From Serpentinicella alkaliphila (GTDB lineage: Bacteria; Bacillota; Clostridia; Peptostreptococcales; Natronincolaceae): a stretch of 64,000 nt of DNA. The notes beneath the pieces were generated by a model that was given only the letters and a program-made list of their open reading frames with translations, was not told the DNA's origin and ran no database searches. This document shows, one piece after another, positions 36,653-46,535 of this stretch (positions are counted from its first letter, which is position 1; the number at the start of each line of letters is the position of its first letter). Made by a program: the position numbers and the translations under genes. Location: NCBI RefSeq assembly GCF_018141405.1, contig NZ_CP058648.1, forward strand, positions 2,568,502 through 2,632,501, read 5' to 3'.

Positions 36653-37731
36653 CCCAATATTTTATTACTTACAAATACCCCTGCGGCACTACAGGTTAAA
36701 AAATAAGATGGATCTTCATAGTACGACCTTCCCATAGTTTCGACAGATAAATTAAAATGTTCTAAAGCCTTCTCAAGTATATTATCTTTCTCAATAATTA
36801 TATTATGTTTTTTATATAAGTCAAAACTATTTATTTGTTCTTTAATTAATTTAAAGTGGTTACTTTCTAATTCAAATTCAAAAAAAGGTATGTTAACTTT
36901 TGACATAGTGATCTCGTTGAATACCGTAATACTATGATGACTTATACCAGTATGTCTAGCTCGTTTATCAGAAAAACCTACTCTAGGAACACCAATGCTA
37001 CATCCACCAAGCGTATTTACAGCATCTAAAATGTATCCTTGTTCAATACCTGTAAATCCATATTTAGTACCAGTTCCAACAATGCCAGGTCCCATTAATA
37101 CAATAGATATATCACATTTTGCAATCTCTTTTGCAGCAATTAACCCATTATATATATTTACGGTTTCTATATCCCCTCCAAAGGCATGCCCTATTGTAAT
37201 AGTAGTATCAATTAAACTTAACTCTTTAAGCTTAATAACAGTATCACTAAGCCAAATTGGTAAAGATGCTCCATCAGTCATAATATATGCAATTTTTATA
37301 TTTGGTGATAAATATTTTATAGTTGATACAATAGGTATAAGCATACTATGTAAGGTCCCTACAATTATAGGCATATTATTAAGAGTTGTAAAGTGATTAA
37401 AAGCATTATGATAAGGGCTATCCTGCTCCTCTAAAGCTAGTACCTTTATTTGATAAGGAGTATATCTTAATTTCATAATATGTCCTGATTTGCCTGATTT
37501 TATATTACTGGCACTAAGATTATACATTACAAAGTGAAAACCACCCGTACCTAGCTGTAGATTTACAGCAGTTGTATTCAATAGCACTTCATCGCCAATA
37601 TTTATTTTTCCTGTTAGCTTACTATAGTTAATTGCTAGTTGTTCTATATTATCAATTAATACAGAAATAATTGTTTTATCTGAAGTTTGTGAAATGATTC
37701 CTTTGACTATTCCCTTTTCTATATCAAACAT
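36649..37731 (-). CDS. DUF3866-family protein
   Basis: The product has 360 aa. Length, position before a NUDIX ADP-ribose pyrophosphatase gene and Gly-rich blocks (GTGGFHFVMYN, GHIMKLRYTPYQ, MGPGIVGTGTKYGFTG, VPRVGFSDKRARHTGISHHS) identify the DUF3866 family of Actinobacteria and Clostridia. The function is unknown. No signal peptide or membrane helix is seen. It overlaps nudF and is 14 nt from the transferase gene. Confidence 0.8.
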   Translation of the reverse strand: MFDIEKGIVKGIISQTSDKTIISVLIDNIEQLAINYSKLTGKINIGDEVLLNTTAVNLQLGTGGFHFVMYNLSASNIKSGKSGHIMKLRYTPYQIKVLALEEQDSPYHNAFNHFTTLNNMPIIVGTLHSMLIPIVSTIKYLSPNIKIAYIMTDGASLPIWLSDTVIKLKELSLIDTTITIGHAFGGDIETVNIYNGLIAAKEIAKCDISIVLMGPGIVGTGTKYGFTGIEQGYILDAVNTLGGCSIGVPRVGFSDKRARHTGISHHSITVFNEITMSKVNIPFFEFELESNHFKLIKEQINSFDLYKKHNIIIEKDNILEKALEHFNLSVETMGRSYYEDPSYFLTCSAAGVFVSNKILG

Positions 37732-37745
37732 TTAATCACCTAACC

Positions 37746-38555
37746 TTACCGACGGCCAAGGTCGTCCAAAAATTTTAATATACGATTATTTTCTATACTT
37801 TTCGTAATAGAGTATTTTTCAGCAAAGAGATGTAGTAATACTAATAATGTTAAAACTACAATTTTATAATAGAATTCTAAACTAGTAATTGTTACTATTC
37901 CTAAGCTTATCCCTAAAGGGTTTGAGCCTACATCCCCCATCATGCTTAAGGCTTTAATATCCTGGGGTAAATATACTAAACAAAACCCTACTATAGAAAC
38001 TAAGATTATTTCTAAATCCTTTGGTACTCCAATAAGAAACAAAATAATTGCTAATAGCAAACAGATTTTTATAGCCCTTCCAGGTCTTAGATCAAATAAG
38101 TTAATTAGATTTGTAAATAGGCAGATTAGTAATATGTTAATTAGTAGTTCAGATAGACCACTAGAATAATATAGACTAATGAAAATTGCCACTAAACCAC
38201 CAATTAACAGTTTCAGAAAACCCGTTGTAACTATTGATTTAAAAAAAGACTTAATATGGCCTTTAAATCCTAAGGAGTCTCTGTTTCCAATTAAATCGTC
38301 TATAATGCCTATAAAGGACATAGTAAGTATACCTATTAAGATAGTTAATAGATAAAAGTGATTAATATCCATAACAATAAAAATAATAATTGAGTTCACT
38401 AGCATTACAAAAACAAAGGAAATGCCCATTCCTATTGGAATAGATTGACCTTTATAATTTTTAGCAACTTGCTTATTGCTTAACAATAGATTTCTTATAA
38501 TAGGTAAAAATAAAAGCGTGTTTATGCCGCTTATAAATAAGATAATAAGATTCAT
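37746..38555 (-). CDS. MraY/WecA-like membrane glycosyltransferase (family 4)
   Basis: The product has 269 aa with about eight or nine membrane helices. It has residues of the polyprenyl-phosphate transferase family: 'FIGIIDDLIGNRD' (Asp-Asp metal pair), 'NLFDLRPGRAIK' (NxFDxxPGR, as NxxDxxxG in MraY), and 'MMGDVGSNPLGISLG' (GD of the third motif). It should transfer a sugar phosphate to a polyprenyl phosphate in the membrane. It is shorter than MraY, and the acceptor and donor are unknown. A family 2 glycosyltransferase gene lies just upstream. Confidence 0.8.
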   Translation of the reverse strand: MNLIILFISGINTLLFLPIIRNLLLSNKQVAKNYKGQSIPIGMGISFVFVMLVNSIIIFIVMDINHFYLLTILIGILTMSFIGIIDDLIGNRDSLGFKGHIKSFFKSIVTTGFLKLLIGGLVAIFISLYYSSGLSELLINILLICLFTNLINLFDLRPGRAIKICLLLAIILFLIGVPKDLEIILVSIVGFCLVYLPQDIKALSMMGDVGSNPLGISLGIVTITSLEFYYKIVVLTLLVLLHLFAEKYSITKSIENNRILKFLDDLGRR

Positions 38556-38576
38556 ATAAAAACCCCTATAGTAATT

Positions 38577-39254
38577 TTAACTTATGGTTTTTCTAATTAG
38601 TGTTTTAAAAATTTGTATAAACTGTCGACCACGATGAATAAAGCCCCTCAAATTTCGTCCAGTTTCATTATGGTGCATTAATACATCTACCTCTATAACT
38701 TTGTAGCCTTTTTTTAAGATGTCAATTGTTGTCCCTACCTCTATTCCATAATCCGTTGGAAAATATATGTTTTCTAAAACCTCCTTGCGAAAAGCCCTTT
38801 GTCCAGATATTACTGTATCCAATAAAACTCCTGTATGCAGGTACACACCGTACTTAGCAAGTTTTTTTACAAGTCCAATGCCACCCTTTTTCTTTGCCTT
38901 AGGAAATTTGGCTATTGATACATGAGCCTCACTATTAATAATAGGTTTAATAAGTTTAATTACCTCCTCTGAGCTCTCTCCTAAATCCCCATCTAAAAAA
39001 ACTATAATATCTGAATATGAAATAACTGCATTTAAACCCACTTGCATTGCATTGCCTTTCCCCCTATTTTTAGAAATCTTAATCACTTCAATATTATCTA
39101 TAATACTTATAATTTCATAAGTATTATCTTTTGAGCCATCATCAATAACACATATTTTATCTATCAGTTCTATATCTTTAATGGCTGATATAGTTTTTTC
39201 TATCTTTTCTTCCTCATTATAAACAGGTATAAGAACCGAAATATACTCTTTCAC
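38577..39254 (-). CDS. Family 2 glycosyltransferase (dolichyl-phosphate-sugar synthase-like)
   Basis: The product has 225 aa. GT-A motifs: 'VLIPVYNEEEKIEKT' at the N-terminus, 'VIDDGSKDNT', and the metal-binding 'VFLDGDLGE' (DxD). 'GQRAFRKEVL' and 'YGIEVGTTIDI' are close to the GpgS-like/DPM1 group. It likely uses a nucleotide sugar and a lipid or glycerate acceptor. It sits in the operon with a MraY-like transferase, suggesting a shared glycolipid or envelope product. No membrane helix. Confidence 0.85.
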   Translation of the reverse strand: MKEYISVLIPVYNEEEKIEKTISAIKDIELIDKICVIDDGSKDNTYEIISIIDNIEVIKISKNRGKGNAMQVGLNAVISYSDIIVFLDGDLGESSEEVIKLIKPIINSEAHVSIAKFPKAKKKGGIGLVKKLAKYGVYLHTGVLLDTVISGQRAFRKEVLENIYFPTDYGIEVGTTIDILKKGYKVIEVDVLMHHNETGRNLRGFIHRGRQFIQIFKTLIRKTIS

Positions 39255-39274
39255 TTTAACTACTCCTAACCTTT

Positions 39275-40156
39275 TTAGTAAATTCCTAAAGGTAATAAAT
39301 CATTGGCATAATCAGTTTCTCCATAATTACCCTCTATTCCACTTAATACCATAACTAAAGATAAGCGTCCTAATAAGGAATCAATGTTATCTACTGAAGA
39401 TATGTTATTATCAATAAACCATGGAATTAGGCTCTGTTCAACATTTGAAGTTTCAACCCCTACAACCTTAATGTAGTTGGATTTACAGGATTCAAGCATA
39501 TTTGAAATAAAGGATTTACTTACTTCAATATTAGGACTTAGTTCACCACCTGTTATTATTATTTGATCAACAGGTGTCACTGAATTATCCTCTATAAAAC
39601 TAGAATAAATATATTGGTTTTTTAGTGCATATTTAATTAGGGCAGTCTTTCTACCCTTTAATATATAATCAATTAACTCGAAGCTCAATTTATCAAGAAT
39701 CCTTTCGTAGGAAAGACTGTAGTGAAATAGCCTATTCACTTCTCTAAGTTCTTGTTCACTTAAATTTAATAGTTTTGAATCTACCTTAATACTGGCAACT
39801 ATATCTCCACCCGCATCGTAGACTGCTTCATTTATATAGTTAGTTTCAAAATCATCAAATTGTATAACTACTACATTGATATTATTCAATCTTCCGTGTG
39901 TAATCTTTCCATAAAATGTATTTATATAGTAATCCTTTTTTTCGATCTCTTGCTTCAAAGTCTCATTTATTTGAATTAGATTTTTATGTTCATTGTTATA
40001 TTCCGTAAGCTTATCTTCAATACTATTAATTAAAATCTGCTGTTGATCAGTTATAAATCCATCACTATTCATATTTGAACCTATGAATATACCAATACCT
40101 AAGGATATAAAAATAGCTGTAATAGATACTACTAAATATTTTAGATCAAAGCCCAT
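39275..40156 (-). CDS. SctB/MctB-family envelope protein
   Basis: The product has 293 aa. One N-terminal membrane helix (YLVVSITAIFISLGIGIFIGS) is shown by its core LGIGIFIGSNM. A coiled coil of ~40 residues follows (EDKLTEYNNEHKNL...). The outside domain contains 'GDIVASIKVD' and ends 'NDLLPLGIY'. It belongs to the family annotated 'copper transporter MctB' in Mycobacterium, which is always next to SteA. Here too it lies 12 nt downstream of steA. A copper role is not supported by any metal motif I can see; a division or envelope role with SteA is more likely. Confidence 0.75.
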   Translation of the reverse strand: MGFDLKYLVVSITAIFISLGIGIFIGSNMNSDGFITDQQQILINSIEDKLTEYNNEHKNLIQINETLKQEIEKKDYYINTFYGKITHGRLNNINVVVIQFDDFETNYINEAVYDAGGDIVASIKVDSKLLNLSEQELREVNRLFHYSLSYERILDKLSFELIDYILKGRKTALIKYALKNQYIYSSFIEDNSVTPVDQIIITGGELSPNIEVSKSFISNMLESCKSNYIKVVGVETSNVEQSLIPWFIDNNISSVDNIDSLLGRLSLVMVLSGIEGNYGETDYANDLLPLGIY

Positions 40157-40168
40157 CTTAAAAACCTC

Positions 40169-41284
40169 CTAAAAATCTAGAAAAAGTCGTAGCTTCATTT
40201 TAATAAGTCTAAAAAATAAAGGTTGTGCTGTAAATATAATTACTGCTATCGGAATTAAAGCCGCAATTAAGAGAGATGCTACATAGCTTAATTTAACTTT
40301 TTTATTATATAGTTGACTAACTCCTCTAGCATCTATTAGCTTACTTCCTATTTTTAGTCTCACTAAAAAAGTACTACCCATACCTTTACGTCCTTTTTCT
40401 AAAAAATCTATCATATTAGTATGAGAACCTAAGACTACAATTAAATCCGCACCGTTACTATATGCAAGAAGCATTGCAATATCCTCACTTGTACCCGGTG
40501 CTGGAAAAATTTTTGCCTTAAGATCTAAATTTTGAATCCTTTCCATACCCGGTGCCAAGCCATTTGGATATGCGTGTACAATTATTTCATCACACTTTTT
40601 TAAGCAATTGTCACTTACACTATCCATATCACCAATTATTATGTTTGGCTTAAATCCAAATTCATATAATGCATCAGCGCCACCATCAACACCAATTAAT
40701 ACTGGTTTCTTTTCTTTAATATAGGGTAATATTGCATTTAAATCCTCTTTATAGTGTTGACCCCTGACTACAATTAAAACATGCTTATTGTTAATAGACG
40801 TTTTAGTTTTAGGTATGAATACATTACCCATAATTAAATATTTTTCTTTTTGAGCATATGCTAAGGTATTATCAATAAATTTTTCTAACTCAATTTCTAG
40901 GTTCTTTTCTGCTAAAGCTATTAACTTATTTAATTTATCAGAAGTAATTCTCATTAACTCTGCAATTTTATTTGTTTCAAATGAAACAATATTACCTTCA
41001 ATTTCAACAATATCACCATTTTGCAAAATGCTAAATAAATCACCATTCATAACATCAAAAATAGGAATCTTTTTTTCTATTAGGATATTAGGCCCTAAAT
41101 TTGGGTACCTTCCACTAATAGATTTATCGCAATTAATTACTGCACTAACCTTACTTTTAATTAGAGATCTTGCTGCAATTTCATCTAAATCCCTATGATG
41201 AATAATTGCAATATCTCCTGATTGTAGTTCATCAATTAATAATTTGGTTTTCTTTCCTAATTTAACTGGAGCTTTAATATTCAT
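40169..41284 (-). CDS. steA: SteA-like cytokinetic-ring protein
   Basis: The product is ~371 aa. The core (about residues 170-300) resembles a thiamine-pyrophosphokinase catalytic domain ('VGVDGGADALYEFGFKPNIIIGDMDSVSD', recognised by GDMDS), preceded by an N-terminal domain with 'HHRDLDEIAA'. It ends in a C-terminal membrane helix with few charged residues (VASLLIAALIPIAVIIF). This matches SteA of Corynebacterium, which with SteB acts in cell division. ATG 41284 is chosen after GGAGG; a GTG at 41302 lacks a ribosome site. It is first in the run 41284 to 36110. Confidence 0.85.
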   Translation of the reverse strand: MNIKAPVKLGKKTKLLIDELQSGDIAIIHHRDLDEIAARSLIKSKVSAVINCDKSISGRYPNLGPNILIEKKIPIFDVMNGDLFSILQNGDIVEIEGNIVSFETNKIAELMRITSDKLNKLIALAEKNLEIELEKFIDNTLAYAQKEKYLIMGNVFIPKTKTSINNKHVLIVVRGQHYKEDLNAILPYIKEKKPVLIGVDGGADALYEFGFKPNIIIGDMDSVSDNCLKKCDEIIVHAYPNGLAPGMERIQNLDLKAKIFPAPGTSEDIAMLLAYSNGADLIVVLGSHTNMIDFLEKGRKGMGSTFLVRLKIGSKLIDARGVSQLYNKKVKLSYVASLLIAALIPIAVIIFTAQPLFFRLIKMKLRLFLDF

Positions 41285-41394
41285 TATTAAATCGACCTCC
41301 ACAAAAATAGTATTTGTATAATTAACTTATAAATTCTTGAGCAGACAATTATTTTTTTGTATTATATGTATAAGTAATAAATTGGAGGTTTTAT

Positions 41395-42051
41395 ATGGAA
41401 GCATTAAAAAAAGAATTTAATCAGGTTTTAAAATATTTAATTTCTAAGCCAAGAACAGTGCATGAAGTAATTCAATACTTAATAAGTAAAGATATAAATA
41501 AAGAAAATATCACAGAAATAATAAATCGATTAAAACATTTAAACTATTTAAATGACCGAAATTACTGTGTAGTTTTCATAAATAGTAATAGAGACAATAA
41601 TAAAAGTAAAAGACAAATATTAAAGGCATTAGAAAACAAAGGAATTAATCGGGAAATCTCAATTAATTTAATTAATGATCTTTATAGTGATGAAATGGAG
41701 CTGAAAATTGCTGAAGAATTGATTAATAAATTATGTAATCAAATTGAACCTATATCATTCAGCCAACTTAAAAATAAGATTATATATAAATTAAAATACA
41801 AAGAATTTAGCAGTGATACTATTAGACAGGCAATTGAAATTTCAAGGGATAACGAACTATTTAAACAAAAACTTATAGATTCAGAGGAAAAAATATTAGA
41901 GAAAGCTAAAGTCGATGGATTAAAGTATTTTAATAAATACAGTAAAAAATATGATAATAAATTTATGGTTAAAAGATATACATTAAATGCATTACAAAGA
42001 AAAGGATATGATAATGATCTGTGTTATAGAGTTATTAATGAACTGTTTTAG
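41395..42051 (+). CDS. recX: RecX regulatory protein
   Basis: The product has 218 aa made of three-helix repeats, as in RecX, which binds and inhibits RecA filaments. Conserved pieces are 'VLKYLISKPRTVHEV', 'LNYLNDRNY', 'LENKGINREI' and the last 'ALQRKGYDNDLCYRVI'. Start ATG follows TTGGAGG. It is divergent from steA and may share the ~90-nt region between them. recA is not in the window. Confidence 0.85.
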   Translation: MEALKKEFNQVLKYLISKPRTVHEVIQYLISKDINKENITEIINRLKHLNYLNDRNYCVVFINSNRDNNKSKRQILKALENKGINREISINLINDLYSDEMELKIAEELINKLCNQIEPISFSQLKNKIIYKLKYKEFSSDTIRQAIEISRDNELFKQKLIDSEEKILEKAKVDGLKYFNKYSKKYDNKFMVKRYTLNALQRKGYDNDLCYRVINELF

Positions 42052-42082
42052 ATAAAACTATATATAATTCGGGGTAATTGAA

Positions 42083-42541
42083 ATGGGAAAATATCATATG
42101 AGAAAACAAGAACAGGAAATAACTGATGAATTCGAACTAAGAGATATAATAAATAAAGGGAAATATGCAATTATTACAATGAGTAAGAACAATGAGCAAT
42201 ATATAGTTACTCTTAGCTATGGGTACGATGGTATTAATAATAATTTATATTTTCATACAGGTACTAAAGGTCTCAAATTAGATTTTATACAGTCTAACCC
42301 AAATGTCTGTGCAACTATTATTGATGATATGGGGTATATAAATGGTGAATGTGGCCATGAATACAGATCAATAGTTATGGTTGGCAAAATGTCTATAATG
42401 GAGGATATGAATGAAAAGAAACATGGAATGGAAATTGTTTTAAATCATCTAGAACAAGCTCCTACTATTATTAAGGAAAGAGTTCTTAAAAATGACGAAG
42501 CTTATAACAGTATTGTAGTTTTAAAACTTGAAATATCGTAA
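42083..42541 (+). CDS. Pyridoxamine-5'-phosphate-oxidase-like (NimA-type) flavoprotein
   Basis: The product has 152 aa with the split-barrel FMN-binding fold. It starts 'YHMRKQEQEITDEFELRDII', the common N-terminus of the NimA/YbaK-like group (MRRKDREI in relatives). It then has 'YAIITMSKNNEQYIVTLSYGY' (core YIVTLSYGYD), 'LYFHTGTKGLKLDFI' and 'YRSIVMVGKM'. Such proteins bind FMN or haem; the reaction here is unknown. It starts 31 nt after recX. Confidence 0.8.
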   Translation: MGKYHMRKQEQEITDEFELRDIINKGKYAIITMSKNNEQYIVTLSYGYDGINNNLYFHTGTKGLKLDFIQSNPNVCATIIDDMGYINGECGHEYRSIVMVGKMSIMEDMNEKKHGMEIVLNHLEQAPTIIKERVLKNDEAYNSIVVLKLEIS

Positions 42542-42697
42542 ATTAGCGAAAAAAAAGGAAGGTAATAATTGAAGTTTTTAATAATACTACTATCATCAAA
42601 ACAAAATGAACGACTTCTAAATATTTGAGATCGTCCATTGTAATAATTAATTTATCCCAAATTTAATCTTTAAACTAATGAGCCTTTATTATATGAG

Positions 42698-43246
42698 CTA
42701 TTTATATAAATAAAAGTTTGTGAAAAGCCATTGACCATCTTTAAGCTCGTATGAGTAGTAATGAGTTTCGTATCCAGTAACCGAGAAGTCATTTCCTAGT
42801 AATTCAACTTCAACCGTACAAATATATTCTTTATCATTTATTTGCTTAACCTCTAGGATAGCTTCTCCTTTATAAATATCTGTCCCTCTATCGGCTAGCA
42901 TAGTATATAGTTCTCCCTCAATATCGATGTAACAGGTAGATTTATTACTCAACATCTCTTGAACTATATCTTTTGTAAATAAAGAGGAGAGGTATTTTTC
43001 TAGATCAGCATAAGTTTTAATTATGTCATGATTTACTCTATTATATATCCTGCCATTAATTTCTTTAGATGAAGAATCCGCTGGTAAAGTTGTTAGGTCA
43101 AACCATGTAAAAGCCTCATATGATTTGTAATATGCTTCCTTTACATCCTCTATACTAGGTAATGATACTGTTTTTTCTACTTGTATACCCGTATTACAAC
43201 CCCATAGTGGTAAAATAAATATAATTAATATTAAAAACCTTTTCAA
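42698..43246 (-). CDS. Putative lipoprotein
   Basis: The product is ~182 aa. A basic start, a hydrophobic core and the lipobox LPLWGC place a lipidated Cys near residue 17. The outside domain is NTF2-like in pattern, ending 'YSYELKDGQWLFTNFYLYK', which is similar in type to the lipoprotein at 1624. I choose TTG 43246 because GGTGGGG precedes it; a GTG upstream (43264) is possible. Single gene. Confidence 0.6.
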   Translation of the reverse strand: MKRFLILIIFILPLWGCNTGIQVEKTVSLPSIEDVKEAYYKSYEAFTWFDLTTLPADSSSKEINGRIYNRVNHDIIKTYADLEKYLSSLFTKDIVQEMLSNKSTCYIDIEGELYTMLADRGTDIYKGEAILEVKQINDKEYICTVEVELLGNDFSVTGYETHYYSYELKDGQWLFTNFYLYK

Positions 43247-43327
43247 ATTTACCCCACCTACCATATATTATTGTATGATATTTTTGCTTGTGGCTATTCT
43301 CTATTGCTTAAAAATGTAGACTTAAAG

Positions 43328-43432
43328 TTAATTTGTACACCGAGATGCTAATAAGATTATTCCAACAATAATAATAGCAGTTATAACTTTATTAAGAAGA
43401 CCGCCTTGGATTATCATTTCTAAATCACCCAT
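43328..43432 (-). CDS. Possible 34-aa membrane peptide, perhaps a remnant
   Basis: The frame encodes MGDLEMII..., then a hydrophobic run (VITAIIIVGIILLAS) and RCTN. There is no good ribosome site at the ATG. A short start-like frame (ATG near 43538 after AGGATAGTG, MDNNRDEQNKVRR) lies just upstream in another phase. Together they may be one decayed small membrane protein. Low certainty. Confidence 0.3.
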   Translation of the reverse strand: MGDLEMIIQGGLLNKVITAIIIVGIILLASRCTN

Positions 43433-43588
43433 TTTTTCATGGTTTCATGAATCGTTAAAATTAATCAATGGACTACTTTAATAATCTTCTATTTTTCGTC
43501 TAACTTTATTTTGCTCATCTCTATTATTATCCATATATTCACTATCCTATCTTCTTCTTTTCCTCAAAAAACAAAAGCAAATAGGTGA

Positions 43589-44437
43589 TCAATTAGAGCT
43601 TTTTAATGTTACTACGACAATTTCTGGTCTATTAAAAATTCTGATTGGAATTATACTATTTCCTAGTCCTCTACTAACAAACATAGTTGATGATTCTTTT
43701 ATATAACTGCCAGCTGTGTAGTGAGGAAATAGGCCTTGATCAGGTGCTACCAATCCCCCTACAAATGGTATTCTGAATTGACCTCCATGAGCGTGACCAG
43801 AAAAAATTAAATCAATATTATTTTCAGAATACAAATCAAATAGTTCAGGCCGATGAGAGAGTAGTATCTTGAACTTATCACTATCAGATAATTTTTGTAG
43901 CTCCTCTTTTAGTTTACTAGTGTTTGTACCCTCGAAATATCTTAATGTATAAAAATCAGGGTCGGATAATCCAATGATCTTTATTGTACTGCTTCCTTTT
44001 GAAATATCTAAAACATTATCATCCATAATATAAACCCCTGCATTAGTCAATTTTTGAGTTATTCGAGAATAACGCCCAGACCATGCCTCATGATTACCAG
44101 ACACATAATAAATGGGTGCTATTTTCACTGCACCATTGATAAAACTGATGGCTTTATCTAAATCAAAATTACGTCTATCTACTAGGTCTCCAGTAATAAC
44201 AATTATATCAGGTGACAGTTTTTCAACATGGCTTAATAAATTCGACTGATTATCTCCAAACATTTTGTTATGTAGATCTGAAACTTGAACAATCTTTAAT
44301 TCATTGAAGTCTGCAGGTATCTTGGAGTTATGATAATCCGAATATGAAACAACAATGCTATTATTTTGCCAAATTAAAAATATAATAAGTAAAATAATAA
44401 TTATAATTATACTAAAGCCTTTAGATAGCTTGTTCAT
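43589..44437 (-). CDS. Membrane-anchored metallophosphoesterase (YkuE-like)
   Basis: The product has 282 aa. One N-terminal membrane helix is followed by a calcineurin-like domain. Metal motifs are DLHN in 'VQVSDLHNKMFG', GDLVD in 'VITGDLVDRRN', GNHE in 'VSGNHEAWSG', and GHAHGGQ near residue 215. YkuE-type enzymes act on UDP-linked lipid A precursors or phosphodiesters at the membrane; here the substrate is unknown. It is not in a clear operon. Confidence 0.9.
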   Translation of the reverse strand: MNKLSKGFSIIIIIILLIIFLIWQNNSIVVSYSDYHNSKIPADFNELKIVQVSDLHNKMFGDNQSNLLSHVEKLSPDIIVITGDLVDRRNFDLDKAISFINGAVKIAPIYYVSGNHEAWSGRYSRITQKLTNAGVYIMDDNVLDISKGSSTIKIIGLSDPDFYTLRYFEGTNTSKLKEELQKLSDSDKFKILLSHRPELFDLYSENNIDLIFSGHAHGGQFRIPFVGGLVAPDQGLFPHYTAGSYIKESSTMFVSRGLGNSIIPIRIFNRPEIVVVTLKSSN

Positions 44438-44524
44438 TTTTTACTAACTCCTTATATAAAAATAGTCTTCTGCGAAATCCCTATATTTAATAAAACTTAT
44501 ATATTTTTAAATCATTAATTATTT

Positions 44525-45049
44525 TTATAGAGATCGAACGTATTGAATTAAAGGTTCAATATACTTTTGTTTAGAATTATCATAGGAAGTACTAATGGAT
44601 TCCATTGTCCCTTGTTCAACTAAATTCTTACTTCTCTTTAAACTTAATAAAAACTTAAAGGAGCTCATCATAATGCGATCATTGAATCTCATATCCTTAT
44701 AATTCATGCCACTTTGAAAGTAGAAAAATGGTATATTTAATCCACTTGGAATATTTACTTGTTCGAATTTTTTTACCTCTTCTATGGCAGAAGCAGGAGT
44801 AGCTCCTGTAGCGAAAATAATTATGTGCTTATTTTTAAACAGTTCAATATTGTCCCTGATAAATTTAATACCATTAATCCTGTTGGCGTGCATACCTCCA
44901 CCGAAAATTATTATATCATATTTAAGAACTTCAGAAATATGTGCATCTTCTAATTCCATAGCATTACAATTTAACTCTTCCTCTATCCATTTTGCATATT
45001 TCTTTGTAAACCCAGTCTTTGATTTATAAACTAAAATAGCTGTCTTCAT
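44525..45049 (-). CDS. Flavodoxin-domain protein
   Basis: The product is ~174 aa. It starts 'MKTAILVYKSKTGFTKKYAKWI', whose 'SKTGFTKKYA' is the FMN-phosphate loop of flavodoxins (T/S-x-T-G-x-T). 'DIIIFGGGMHANRING' gives the isoalloxazine loop. It resembles the menaquinone-dependent protoporphyrinogen oxidase-like/flavodoxin_5 group. ATG 45049 has GAGGTG at 6 nt. Single gene; role in electron transfer inferred from the family. Confidence 0.8.
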   Translation of the reverse strand: MKTAILVYKSKTGFTKKYAKWIEEELNCNAMELEDAHISEVLKYDIIIFGGGMHANRINGIKFIRDNIELFKNKHIIIFATGATPASAIEEVKKFEQVNIPSGLNIPFFYFQSGMNYKDMRFNDRIMMSSFKFLLSLKRSKNLVEQGTMESISTSYDNSKQKYIEPLIQYVRSL

Positions 45050-45279
45050 TAACATACACCTCACATTATTAATTTGAAATATCAGTAGACTTGCAAGTTA
45101 ACCTTTTATTTAGATTCAGAAGTCAAATAAACAACAATTTCCGATATCTCTGAAACTGTTGTTTGTAGATTACTTAAATCACGCTCATCTAAAAACTATT
45201 AATATTGCATTATATCAAACCTAACTCCCATACTGGATCCTCTGAGTTAGTAGCTGAGATACCACCTGAAATAAAATAG

Positions 45280-45465
45280 CAAGGGTTTATCAGAAGTACT
45301 TTTAGTTATAAATCTAGTATAATTATATTCGGTATAATATCACTGTTTAGTCCTATACTAGATCAAAGTTATATTTATAGATTTTTAGTTTCTATTATTA
45401 TAGTAATTTTATTTATTCTATCAATCTATAATTATTTAAAATGTTATTTAAAACATAGAAACTAG
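45280..45465 (+). pseudogene. C-terminal remnant of a membrane protein
   Basis: After a stop at ~45278 an open frame with no start codon or ribosome site encodes two hydrophobic helices ('SIIIFGIISLF' and 'VSIIIVILFILSIY') and a basic end, LKCYLKHRN. It looks like the tail of a lost small membrane protein. The surrounding 45065-45540 region otherwise has only an AACAACA/TGTTGTT hairpin near 45130. Confidence 0.35.
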
Positions 45466-45540
45466 GTTTTAGAGATTCAATATTTTTAACATGCTATAAG
45501 CTAGTAAACAATGATTATTTTTAATCCTTGTCTCCACTCA

Positions 45541-46128
45541 TTAATTGTATTTTAATTTTATTAGGTTATCGCTTTCATATCCTTTACGAGTACGTTTAAT
45601 CAATCCAATTTTTTTTGCAAAGTAACTCTTAGACTCATACTTATTATCTTTATGTGTAACCTCTACAGCATAAAACACTCCTACTAGAGTAAAGACTTTC
45701 ACATTTACACCTGTTATCTCATTGATTCCAGCAGTATTTGAAGTCCACCTTGTTCCTACTGTCAAAGGTGCTTTTAGTGTGATATGATCTCTGTTTGGTT
45801 CTACTTCATTAATATAATCTTTGAGCAAACTTTCTCCAGTTTCTGAATATATCAACCTTATATCTCTGTTAGAAACCTGATATACTTGAGCTACTCCTGT
45901 TCCTGTATCCCATTGCTTAATAAGTACTTTTCCATTTTCCAACCTTTCAACTATATGAGAAAACCCTTCTCTTTCATAGCCTCCACTAAATTTCTTTGTC
46001 ATTTTTTCGCTTGGAAAATACTCTTCGACTCTTAGGTCTTTATCTTTAGAGTTTCTCAGAACAAGGCTCATCAGAAGTGTGTAAAGTGATATCACACCGA
46101 TTAATAAAATTATAGATTTCTTTTTCAA
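45541..46128 (-). CDS. Secreted or membrane-anchored hypothetical protein
   Basis: The product has 195 aa. An N-terminal hydrophobic helix (IILLIGVISLYTLLMSLVL) is recognised by its core and has no lipobox Cys. The outside region is beta-rich with the pattern 'TLKAPLTVGTRWTSNTAG' and 'YFAKKIGLIKR', which is seen in DUF3108-like or YcdB-like secreted proteins. No known function. RBS AGGGGAATT precedes the ATG. Confidence 0.6.
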   Translation of the reverse strand: MKKKSIILLIGVISLYTLLMSLVLRNSKDKDLRVEEYFPSEKMTKKFSGGYEREGFSHIVERLENGKVLIKQWDTGTGVAQVYQVSNRDIRLIYSETGESLLKDYINEVEPNRDHITLKAPLTVGTRWTSNTAGINEITGVNVKVFTLVGVFYAVEVTHKDNKYESKSYFAKKIGLIKRTRKGYESDNLIKLKYN

Positions 46129-46350
46129 GCAAATTCCCCTCTTTTTTTCTTTTATTACGCTTGAATGTTGATTTAGCTAAGATTTCTATGTTTTCGACAT
46201 CCATGAACGGACACAATAGTTTGATGGGCCTTACGTAACTTAATTATCGTGGAAAACGTTAATGCTCTACACTTCTATTAATCTGGTTCCACCTAAACTA
46301 AAATATTGTTAAGTTGTATTTATCTTATTATCTAAATCCCTAATATTATG

Positions 46351-46500
46351 TTATTAAAACCTCTTGCATTACTTCATTGGATACTTTTAAAGCTTCCTGT
46401 CTACTTTCGGCAGGATCAGCGATAATAATTCCATCTGAAGTGCTCCAACCATTATTTCTATACTCCCTTGTTTTTAGATAATCTTGTGATCAATCTTTAA
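46351..46500 (-). pseudogene. Short coding remnant
   Basis: On the minus strand one frame reads 'YLKTREYRNNGWSTSDGI', 'IIADPAESRQEALKVS' and 'NEVMQEVLIT' before a stop, but an in-frame stop lies just upstream and no start is seen. The composition is protein-like. Probably the C-terminus of a decayed gene, family unknown. The rest of 46129-46535 shows nothing. Confidence 0.35.
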
Positions 46501-46535
46501 TGAAACTAATTATTTTATTTAGAGATATAACTTCA